This document shows positions 1 through 5,944 of a stretch of 7,961 nucleotides of DNA, piece by piece. The stretch is from Ardenticatenales bacterium (GTDB lineage: Bacteria; Chloroflexota; Anaerolineae; Ardenticatenales; Ardenticatenaceae). Both the position numbers and the translations under genes were made by a program. How positions within the stretch are numbered: the stretch's first letter is position 1; each line of letters starts with the position of its first letter. The stretch lies in the NCBI GenBank assembly GCA_013812995.1, contig JACCSL010000435.1, positions 1-7,961 of the forward strand. Direction: 5' to 3'. The notes under the pieces are model-generated. The model worked only from the letters and a program-made list of their open reading frames with translations, did no database searches and was not told where the DNA came from.

Positions 1-346
1 CTCCCAGGCCAATCATTTCAGTCCTCAAATCAGCCTTGACCACCTTGATCTTAAAGAGGACGATTTGATGCTCGCTATCGGAGAGAAATTGATTCCCATC
101 TATGACCTTGCCTTTGAAACGGAGATGGACCGTAGCGTTCAATATGCCAATGCCGCTATTCTTGCCAATGTGGCGCGCGAGGTTTTCCTGGACGTCAGCC
201 ACCGCCGTCTCTTCGTCAAAGCCTTCGTCATGGAACTGTCCCGCCAGCACCACAACGGGGAGCGTGTCCTGACGGAGTCTGAGGCCGTTCAGATCATTCG
301 CGGCCTGGCTGATGAGTTACGCGGCGGCGAGACGCCGCCCTACTGA
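1..346 (+). CDS. sngA: TerB-type protein, C-terminal end only (Shango SngA), cut by window edge
   Basis: The frame is already open at base 2 and runs to a TGA at 344-346, so only the last 114 residues are visible; the TTG/ATG codons at 65-70 are internal, not the start. The visible part is mainly amphipathic helix (for example 'YANAAILANVAREVFLDV' and the following 'FVKAFVMELSRQHH'), with a short charged tail. I call it the C-terminal part of a TerB-domain protein chiefly from its place: it sits 8 nt before a BrxC/D-like ATPase gene and an Lhr-like helicase gene, the gene order of the Shango anti-phage system (sngA TerB, sngB ATPase, sngC helicase). TerB domains are helical bundles known from tellurite-resistance and stress proteins; the molecular role of SngA in defence is not settled. 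The fragment alone has no diagnostic motif, so the family name rests on context and could be wrong. The upstream sequence would decide it. Confidence 0.65.
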   Translation, partial: SQANHFSPQISLDHLDLKEDDLMLAIGEKLIPIYDLAFETEMDRSVQYANAAILANVAREVFLDVSHRRLFVKAFVMELSRQHHNGERVLTESEAVQIIRGLADELRGGETPPY

Positions 347-354
347 GCACCCTT

Positions 355-1746
355 ATGATTGGTGAAGTGGTTGAGCATCCCCAGTATGGACGGGGGCAGG
401 TGGTTGCGGCCTATCGCAATGGGTCGGAGTGGATGGTGCGCTTCGAGAGTGGTCTTCGCTTCCGTCGTCCCCGGCAAGAATTCGTCGGTGAGGGCGATAT
501 CGCCCCGACCAAGAGCGTGGTGCCGCCGCTCCTGAATCTTCCCCCTCCCATGACGCAGACACAGTTCGAGGCCCGCCAGCTCATTGAGGCCCTACGCTTC
601 GGGGTGGCACCTGCCCAACACGCCCGCGAGTTCACGATAGGGTTGGAGGCCGAGCGGGCCAGTGTGAGCACGGCGCTCAACGAGGCACACCAGGAGGGCG
701 GCGGGGTGCGGGCGGTGCTTGGGGAGTATGGTTTTGGGAAGAGCCACATTGTCGAGTTGACCGCGCAGGAGGCACTGGCGCGGAATTTCCTCGTGGCAAC
801 CGTGAGCCTTGACCTGCTTGAACTTCCCCCCCATCGACCCTTCGATATCTATTCTGCTCTGATGCGCAATGTGCGCTACCCTGATAGTGATGAGCGGGGC
901 CTTGGGCCACTGCTGGAGAGAGCGAGCAGCGGGCGAAATTTACTGGCACCCCTTCGTGACCTTGCGCCCACGGGGCTTGATCCCCTGATGATGGCATTGG
1001 AAGCATTCGGTGCGACTTCCTCGGTGCGCCAGCGCGCAGCATGGCAGCAGTGGCTCATGGGTGGACGGCGCGTGACCCTGATGAACAAAGCCACGCCGCG
1101 CGGGATCAAGTTTCCCTCCATCTATCGTGTCGGTCATAATGCGCGCCAGATTACCTATCTGCTGACAGCCATCAGCACCCTTGCCCGCCTCGCCAACTAT
1201 AGTGGCCTCTGCATTCTAATTGATGAGGCGGAGAGCTACTCGCTCCTGGGTGTCCAGCAGCGCCCCAAGGCAAACCTATTCTTCAAGGCCATGATTCTCG
1301 CGGCACTCCGCCATCGCCAATCGCGGATCACCCCCGACGAACTCCCACAGCATCGCTACCGCGAGTATCCGGCCTTCTACGATGCGGGGCAGAGCCTCTT
1401 CTTTCTCTTCACTATCACACACAGCGAAAATCAACTCCCTCTGAATGCGTGGCTTGATCCTGAACATGTCATCCTGTTGAATCCGCACCACACTCCCCAG
1501 GAGATTGGGCAGTTCCTCCAACAGCTTCAGGGCTACCATGCTCACGCCTATGGCTACGAGCCGGGCGAGCGGCAGGGTCAGGTGCGCCGCGCCGCCTCGG
1601 AACTGCTGGCTCAGGGGTTGCGCAACGACCGCCTGAGTCTGCGGGGGCTCGTTCGTCTATCAGTGGAACTCTACGATCTCCTCTATCTGTATCCGGGGTA
1701 TGAGAGCGCCCTCCTGCTCGACGAGTTACGCGCTCAAATGCGTTGA
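355..1746 (+). CDS. sngB: BrxC/BrxD-like P-loop ATPase (DUF2791 type), Shango SngB
   Basis: A 463-residue cytoplasmic ATPase, probably the energy-using core of a Shango anti-phage complex. Walker A is GEYGFGKSH at residues 123-131 (Lys129, Ser130), the form typical of the DUF2791 family that includes BrxC and BrxD of BREX systems. Walker B is ILIDE at 287-291, with Asp290 and Glu291 as the expected Mg-binding and catalytic acids. Residues 1 to about 45 form a separate small module beginning GEVVEHPQYGRGQVV, resembling the SH3-like beta-barrel modules ('HPxFGxGxV') at the C-terminus of UvrD/PcrA-type helicases; this likely binds protein or nucleic acid. The C-terminal third is helical. The ATG at 355 is chosen because this module starts straight after it. 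No strong Shine-Dalgarno site is visible, and with sngA ending 8 nt upstream translation is probably coupled. The sngC start follows 3 nt after the stop. ATPase identity is near certain; the Shango assignment comes from gene order. Confidence 0.9.
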   Translation: MIGEVVEHPQYGRGQVVAAYRNGSEWMVRFESGLRFRRPRQEFVGEGDIAPTKSVVPPLLNLPPPMTQTQFEARQLIEALRFGVAPAQHAREFTIGLEAERASVSTALNEAHQEGGGVRAVLGEYGFGKSHIVELTAQEALARNFLVATVSLDLLELPPHRPFDIYSALMRNVRYPDSDERGLGPLLERASSGRNLLAPLRDLAPTGLDPLMMALEAFGATSSVRQRAAWQQWLMGGRRVTLMNKATPRGIKFPSIYRVGHNARQITYLLTAISTLARLANYSGLCILIDEAESYSLLGVQQRPKANLFFKAMILAALRHRQSRITPDELPQHRYREYPAFYDAGQSLFFLFTITHSENQLPLNAWLDPEHVILLNPHHTPQEIGQFLQQLQGYHAHAYGYEPGERQGQVRRAASELLAQGLRNDRLSLRGLVRLSVELYDLLYLYPGYESALLLDELRAQMR

Positions 1747-1749
1747 TGC

Positions 1750-3813
1750 ATGAGCAATCCTCTGGACCTCAAGGCAAAACTGGGACATACCTGGGTTCCC
1801 TTCTTCGCTCGCCACGGCAACTTCACGGAGGTGCAGCGCCAGGCAATCCCTGCGATTCTCTCCGGGCATAATACGCTGGTGATGGCGGCGACTGCCTCCG
1901 GCAAGACAGAGGCAGTGCTGGCACCGCTGTTGGAGCGGCATGTCTTCTCTGAAAAAACCGCTTCTGAGCTTCGGGTTCTTTACCTGTGCCCCACGCGCGC
2001 GCTGGTTCGCGACCTCTACCTGCGATTAGCCGCACCCTGTAAAGAGATGCGCGTTCGGTTGGCAATGAAAAGCGGCGATACCGGCCCACTCTCCTCACGA
2101 AACCCACCCACTATCCTGCTGACCACTCCTGAATCCACTGACTCTCTTCTGACCCGTGTGCCCCGCCTTTTTGTGTATCTGCGGGCCGTGGTGCTCGACG
2201 AAATTCATCTCTTTGATGGCAGTGTGCGGGGCGACCAGCTATGGTGCCTTCTCCAGCGCATCGAGCGCATTCGGGCATACCACCAGCAAACGGCAGGCAT
2301 ACCAGGGGAGCGGCCTCTTCAGCGCATAGCCCTCTCCGCGACGGTGCCTGATCCGACGGGGATCGCCGCGCGCTACCTGGAGAGTGCAAAGGCGACTACA
2401 AGGATCGTCCATGTTCCGGGGGGTCGAGCCATTGAGGCGGACATGGTGCCTATCAGTGCTCTCGCTGAGCTTACGAGTGCCCTCAACGAGCGGGCGTCCC
2501 ATAAGACGCTGTTATTCTGTAACACGCGCAACGAGGTCGAACAGGTGGCTGTCTACCTGCGCCAGCATCTGGGCTATGAGGCTCGTATCTTCGTGCATTA
2601 CTCGAACCTGGACGCGCGGGAACGTCGGCAGACAGAGACGGAGTTTGCCAAAGCAGCCATCGCGCTCTGCGTGAGCAGTTCTACCCTGGAGCTCGGCATC
2701 GACATCGGCGACATCGACGATATCGTGCTGCTTGGCCCACCGCCTGACACAACCTCTTTCCTCCAGCGCATCGGGCGGGGGGCGCGGCGGCAGAATCGCA
2801 CCCCGGTGCTTTGCCTGGCCCGCTCTTCTCTGGAAGTGCTACGCTTCGCTGCCCTGCTGGCGCTCGCCAAAGTCCCTGGCGGATCAATCATTCCCGGACA
2901 CCCGTCCCCCTACACCTTCCGTCCCTCGGTTCTGGTTCAGCAAACGTTTAGCCTTCTCAAACAGAGTCCGACCGGGGGGCTGCGCCTCGCGGATTTGCGC
3001 GCACTCGCCCCCCATGAGATAGAGGAAAGCAGCCTGCACGCCATCCTCAATCACCTGGGTATGACAGACCATCTCAGGCAGGGGCGGCCCGGCGAGTGGC
3101 GCGCTGGCACGGCACTGGATGAGTTGGTGGACGCGCACGAGATCTACAGCAATCTGGGCGGTGAGTTACTGGGGGCAACCGTCATCGATGCCTACACAGG
3201 ACGGCCCATTGCTCGTGCCGAGCGACCACGGTCCAAGGGGGAAAAGTTGTTGATTGGGGGCCGTCCGGTTGAGGTCGCGTGGCGCGCGGGACGACGCTTC
3301 GCCATCAAGGCTGGCCAAGGAGAGGCCGAGGAGGTACTGCGTTTCCATACGCCCCCCTTTGCCGTTCCCCTGGAAGTGACTCAGGCAATGGGAGCGCAGC
3401 TAGGGCTACATCCCGGCCAGATGCCCTGTATGCCGATGGAGGAAGGTGTATGCCTCTTTCACTTCTGGGGCGATCTTTATGGTGAGCTGTTGGCCGCCCT
3501 GCTTGAACTATACCTTGATGCTGCGCCGGGCGAGGTTGAACCGTGGAACGAGGTGGCTCTGATGATTCCGCGCCCCCTGCGTGCGCTCCCCCCCTGGGAC
3601 GATGTGCAAGTCGCGCAGGAACTGGAGCGCCTGACCCCCTCCTTTGAGCCGTATCTGGGGCTAGGGTGTTTTCACTCGCTCCTACCACCCATGCTCGCGC
3701 GCGACACGACGATTTCCTGTTGTAACCTGCCACGCTTTCAGAGCATCTACCAAGCGGCAACGCTCGTCACTCCAGCGGCTCTTCTAGAGGAACGCCTATG
3801 GTCGCTGTTGTAG
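1750..3813 (+). CDS. sngC: Lhr-like DExH superfamily 2 helicase, Shango SngC
   Basis: A 687-residue ATP-dependent DNA or RNA helicase, the third Shango gene. All superfamily 2 motifs are visible: a Q-motif-like 'VQRQAIPAIL' near the N-terminus, motif I ATASGKT (residues 47-53), motif II DEIH (150-153), motif III SAT (196-198), 'LLFCNTRNEVE' at the start of RecA domain 2, motif V STLELGID (311-318) and motif VI QRIGRGARR (339-347). The order and the 'STLELGID' wording match Lhr-core and related helicases rather than RecQ or UvrB. After residue about 390 comes a winged-helix-like segment, then a domain with 'GGELLGATVIDAYTGRPIA' and 'FHFWGDLYGELLAALLE', which recalls the beta-rich Lhr C-terminal core. 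No nuclease motif was seen. The start at 1750 is 3 nt after the sngB stop and lacks a clear ribosome site, so translational coupling is likely. Both ends look complete. The BREX helicase BrxHI belongs to the same broad family, but no other BREX gene is present here. Confidence 0.92.
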   Translation: MSNPLDLKAKLGHTWVPFFARHGNFTEVQRQAIPAILSGHNTLVMAATASGKTEAVLAPLLERHVFSEKTASELRVLYLCPTRALVRDLYLRLAAPCKEMRVRLAMKSGDTGPLSSRNPPTILLTTPESTDSLLTRVPRLFVYLRAVVLDEIHLFDGSVRGDQLWCLLQRIERIRAYHQQTAGIPGERPLQRIALSATVPDPTGIAARYLESAKATTRIVHVPGGRAIEADMVPISALAELTSALNERASHKTLLFCNTRNEVEQVAVYLRQHLGYEARIFVHYSNLDARERRQTETEFAKAAIALCVSSSTLELGIDIGDIDDIVLLGPPPDTTSFLQRIGRGARRQNRTPVLCLARSSLEVLRFAALLALAKVPGGSIIPGHPSPYTFRPSVLVQQTFSLLKQSPTGGLRLADLRALAPHEIEESSLHAILNHLGMTDHLRQGRPGEWRAGTALDELVDAHEIYSNLGGELLGATVIDAYTGRPIARAERPRSKGEKLLIGGRPVEVAWRAGRRFAIKAGQGEAEEVLRFHTPPFAVPLEVTQAMGAQLGLHPGQMPCMPMEEGVCLFHFWGDLYGELLAALLELYLDAAPGEVEPWNEVALMIPRPLRALPPWDDVQVAQELERLTPSFEPYLGLGCFHSLLPPMLARDTTISCCNLPRFQSIYQAATLVTPAALLEERLWSLL

Positions 3814-3838
3814 CCTTGGGCATAGAAGGCGCTTTTTT
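3813..3838 (+). terminator. Probable intrinsic terminator of the Shango operon
   Basis: GCCTT (3813-3817) pairs with AAGGC (3826-3830) around an 8-nt loop; after GC comes a run of six T (3833-3838). The stem starts on the last base of the sngC stop codon. The 5-bp stem is short and the loop is large, so termination may be partial. The place and the T-run make this the likely 3' end of the operon. Confidence 0.5.
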
Positions 3839-3882
3839 GAAAAACTATTGTTTTTGATAGCAAGATTCCATTTCCCGATTTC

Positions 3883-5397
3883 GTGAAGGGTCATGCCTAT
3901 CTGCGCCGACCCGAGCAGCGCGCGGCGTTTTTCCAGCACATGCGTGCCTATTTCGGGACAGACGACAAGACGATTGCGCACTTCTCGAAGCTGCGAAAGG
4001 CGGCGGTCAAAGGAGCAACGACCATTCTCCACGACGAGGCGGCGAGCCGGCTGGAGAAGGTCCAGGCGGAGATTGGCGAGGCGAACATGCCATCGAGCGG
4101 TGGCGTTGGCTGGCCGCGCTCCGAATGCACGCTCGCAAGCCAGCAAAACCTCGGGAACCTCCACAACCTCGGCTTCGCCATAGACTACAACGCTACCCAA
4201 ACCCCGCACCTCGACGAAGATCAGAGCACCCGCGACCTGATCCAGGTCGTCACGGGACGCTCGGCAACCGCCAGCTATGGGTCACCCGAGGGGCTGGATA
4301 CCCGCGAGGTGGGAAATACATTCACTCATGGAACCGACGAGGAAAAAGAAAAACTCAAGGCCGACCCCAGGCTCCAGGCATGGCTAGAGCGGGTGGGGCA
4401 GGAGGCCGAGTCCTTGAGCCAGGCATCGGAGGATTTTCGCTCAAGCCTGAAGAGCACCGATGACAAGGGCATTGTTACCGATCTGACGCCCCAATTCCAG
4501 GCTCTGCGCCAGGAGTGGTTCCAGGCAAAGAGCGCCGAGGAAAAACAGGCGATTCTGGTTAAATTGCAGACGGTCCTGAAGCCCTGGCTCGACAAGGTGG
4601 CGGCGCAAAAGCTATCGCAGGAAACAAAAATCAAAGCGGTGGGATTGGACCCCGCGACGCTGCCCAGCGGAGAGGCCCTGAAAACGGCCAGCGAGGCGTC
4701 CAAGGGGCTCGCCCAGCGCCTGAAGACATACCTCGGCAAGGTAGGCCCCGACCTCAAGAAGGGGCAGCGCAAGGAAGTGGATAAGTTCATCACCGACAGC
4801 CGCAAGCTGCTCGGAGAAGCGGATAGTCCACTCGCCGATGATGCGGCTGCCGTTGCAGAACTGCGCCGTCTGGCCGACCTCGTGAGCAAGCGCGTCGGGG
4901 CACTCGGCCAGAAGAATTGGTTTGACCGTATGACGGCGCTCCACACAGCGATGACAACCGATGGCTCTTACGTGTTTGGGACAGGTCACAAGAGTAGCCT
5001 CGCCCCCCAAATAAGCAAGACCCTTGGCAGGTTAAAGGACTCCAAACTCTCGAAGGGTCAGAGGAAGGAGGTGAATAAGCTTATCGACAAGGCTCGCGAC
5101 CTCATCAACGAGGCTGGGGTTACCCCGCCAGAGGATGCCGACGCCGTTGTCGAGTTGCGCCGCTTGTCCGCGCTTGTGGACAAGCACTATGTTCCCGATA
5201 GGAAAGTCAGCGACCCATCGCTCTCCCAACTGGTTGATGTTGGTTTCTTCAACCTGAAAGGGAAGGACAAGGCTGGCCCGGAGGCCTTCAATGTAGACTT
5301 TGTAAAAAGCATGGTCAAGCATGGCTTCAATCATGGCGCGACGTGGTCTACTCCGGACCTCATGCACTTTGAACTGCGCTGGGATGGGCCAGGGTAA
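3883..5397 (+). CDS. M15-type zinc D,D-carboxypeptidase/endopeptidase split by a large repeat-bearing insertion; possibly 5'-truncated
   Basis: 504 residues from a GTG at 3883. The two halves of an M15 (VanY / L-Ala-D-Glu peptidase) active site are present. 'LHNLGFAID' at residues 93-101 fits the HxxGxAxD motif (zinc ligands His94, Asp101), though the usual first Ser is replaced by Leu. 'DLMHFE' at 492-497 fits the D/E-x-x-H motif (acid Asp492, zinc ligand His495). Such enzymes cut peptidoglycan stem peptides. In ordinary members these motifs lie some 50-60 residues apart; here about 390 residues separate them. The insert has a helical, coiled-coil-like part (about 140-275) and two copies of a helical repeat (about 280-340 and 378-437). 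No signal peptide is visible. The GTG has no Shine-Dalgarno site, and the frame stays open upstream to 3841 with protein-like content ([15 protein letters not shown]), so the N-terminus may be lost. It lies 69 nt after sngC, beyond the terminator. Stray pseudogene, injection-system/phage-type wall hydrolase and Shango accessory are all possible. Confidence 0.7.
   Translation: MKGHAYLRRPEQRAAFFQHMRAYFGTDDKTIAHFSKLRKAAVKGATTILHDEAASRLEKVQAEIGEANMPSSGGVGWPRSECTLASQQNLGNLHNLGFAIDYNATQTPHLDEDQSTRDLIQVVTGRSATASYGSPEGLDTREVGNTFTHGTDEEKEKLKADPRLQAWLERVGQEAESLSQASEDFRSSLKSTDDKGIVTDLTPQFQALRQEWFQAKSAEEKQAILVKLQTVLKPWLDKVAAQKLSQETKIKAVGLDPATLPSGEALKTASEASKGLAQRLKTYLGKVGPDLKKGQRKEVDKFITDSRKLLGEADSPLADDAAAVAELRRLADLVSKRVGALGQKNWFDRMTALHTAMTTDGSYVFGTGHKSSLAPQISKTLGRLKDSKLSKGQRKEVNKLIDKARDLINEAGVTPPEDADAVVELRRLSALVDKHYVPDRKVSDPSLSQLVDVGFFNLKGKDKAGPEAFNVDFVKSMVKHGFNHGATWSTPDLMHFELRWDGPG
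4720..4905 (+). repeat. Helical repeat, copy A, inside the M15 gene
   Basis: Encodes residues about 280-340 of the M15-type protein. It shares with copy B the exact block KGQRKEV, then the pattern K-hydrophobic-I...LL-EA, then AV-ELRRL-LV. The two copies look like tandem duplicates of a two-helix unit of about 60 residues. Similarity is clear at protein level but diverged at DNA level, so this is an old intragenic duplication rather than a recent repeat. Confidence 0.75.
5014..5193 (+). repeat. Helical repeat, copy B, inside the M15 gene
   Basis: Encodes residues about 378-437. Matches copy A through KGQRKEV, then K-L-I-D...LI-NEA, then [12 protein letters not shown]. The roughly 37-residue linker between the copies (for example '[20 protein letters not shown]') is not repeated. 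Confidence 0.75.
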
Positions 5398-5411
5398 GAG
5401 GAAAGGCGCGG

Positions 5412-5594
5412 ATGAACGATTATCATCTGAAGGTGGTCAAGATTCAGGGCGAGTTCGTCTGGCACAGCCACGAGGAAACCGATGAGGTGTTCATCGTGCT
5501 GGACGGCGAGATGCGCATCACAGTTGTGAAAGCACCCCCAGCGTCAGCCGTCCGCCGGAGAGGTTATCCACATCCTTCGCGATTCGCGCGGTGA
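5412..5594 (+). pseudogene. 5' fragment of a small cupin-domain gene, fused to unrelated sequence
   Basis: A good Shine-Dalgarno stretch (AGGAAAGG, 5399-5406) precedes the ATG by 5 nt, and residues 1-36 are a normal cupin start. Cupin motif 1 is intact: Gly13, His18-x-His20, Glu25, Gly32, within '[18 protein letters not shown]'. The beta strand after 'EMRI' (codon ending 5519) should continue into the rest of a roughly 110-residue barrel with the motif 2 histidine. Instead the frame enters the antisense of a neighbouring oxidoreductase fragment and yields 24 low-complexity, Arg/Pro-rich residues. Half the metal site and most of the barrel are missing, so the 60-residue product should not fold as a cupin. 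Its start lies 14 nt after the M15 gene stop, so it could still be transcribed with that gene. The original substrate cannot be inferred. Confidence 0.8.
5518..5532. other. Recombination/deletion junction with a small palindrome
   Basis: Cupin-like coding ends at 5519 (codon for Ile36) and, on the other strand, LLM-oxidoreductase coding ends at 5533 (Val of 'LTLGV'). The bases between hold TCACA-GT-TGTGA (5518-5529), a perfect 5-bp inverted repeat with a 2-nt centre. It marks the exact place where two convergent genes both lost their 3' parts. No target duplication or insertion-sequence remnant is recognisable. Confidence 0.65.
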
Positions 5595-5841
5595 AAACCG
5601 GGTGGCGGAAGGAGACGGGTGTCACCAGCGGCCCAAATTCCAGGCGCGTCGTGTGGCTCGCAAGCCACGTCAGCGAGACCCACAATTCTAACGAGTCCTT
5701 ATCGGGCGGAGCCCCATTCGTAAAGTGGTCCGAACGGTAGAGCCCGACGAAGCCCAGCGTCTCCACGGCCTTGGCGAGGCGCTGCCAGCGCGCCCCGGTC
5801 AGCCCATTCTGCCCCTCGACCATGATAGCAACTTCGATCAT
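5518..5841 (-). pseudogene. 5' fragment of an LLM-class flavin-dependent oxidoreductase (luciferase-like) gene
   Basis: Read on the minus strand, an ATG at 5841 follows a strong GGAGGG site (5848-5853) by 6 nt. About 103 residues closely fit the N-terminal third of an LLM-class (bacterial luciferase-like, F420- or FMN-dependent) TIM-barrel enzyme: 'VEGQNGL', 'GFVGLYRSDHF', 'LWVSLTWLASHT', 'GPLVTPVSFRHP' and 'SGGRLTLGV'. Complete members have about 300 residues. Here the frame leaves the family after 'LTLGV', where 'GAGW' or similar is expected, and stops four codons later at 5518-5520. The remaining barrel and most of the cofactor site are missing, so this is a broken gene. A TTG at 5856 would add five residues, but the ribosome site favours 5841. 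It is divergent from the M14 peptidase gene and shares its upstream region. Confidence 0.85.
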
Positions 5842-5874
5842 TCGAGAGCCCTCCAAAGTTGAGTTTGTGCTATC

Positions 5875-5904
5875 TTGACACGCTTCGTTGTCGGACGCTA
5901 CTAT
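5875..5904 (+). promoter_or_regulatory. Sigma70-type promoter of the M14 carboxypeptidase gene
   Basis: A perfect -35 box TTGACA (5875-5880), an 18-nt spacer and a -10-like TACTAT (5899-5904, 4 of 6 consensus). It is followed by a T-rich stretch, and the start codon at 5945 lies about 40 nt downstream. It sits in the 103-bp divergent gap (5842-5944) between the LLM fragment and the peptidase gene. I saw no clear operator. Confidence 0.6.
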
Positions 5905-5944
5905 TTTTTGTTCTTTTATTCGGCGCTATCCTCCAGGAGTTCTC

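Noticed and set aside
65..70. TTG/ATG as the true start of the first gene
   Set aside because: The frame is open and protein-like from base 2 and no ribosome site of good spacing is visible, so the gene begins before the window.
3305..3760. A 151-codon open frame on the minus strand, opposite the end of sngC
   Set aside because: Arg/Gly/Pro/Ala-rich low-complexity translation with no motif, antisense to the helicase C-terminal domain; typical GC-rich shadow.
1..3838. A BREX type 2 locus (BrxD plus BrxHI)
   Set aside because: The ATPase and helicase families are shared with BREX, but no pglX methyltransferase or pglZ phosphatase is present and the operon closes after the helicase. It cannot be fully excluded upstream of the window.
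4326..4946. A 206-codon open frame on the minus strand, opposite the M15 gene
   Set aside because: Its product is Ser/Arg/Leu-rich without recognisable motifs and lies wholly antisense to a frame with clear M15 motifs and internal repeats; it is a shadow of codon bias.
5931..5939. CTCCAGGAG palindrome covering the M14 ribosome site
   Set aside because: The loop would be a single base, so it cannot form a useful hairpin; it is a by-product of the Shine-Dalgarno sequence.
5888..5944. Upstream TTG start for the M14 peptidase
   Set aside because: It lies within the promoter region between the -35 and -10 boxes and would put 19 residues before a clear signal peptide; ATG 5945 has AGGAG at good spacing.
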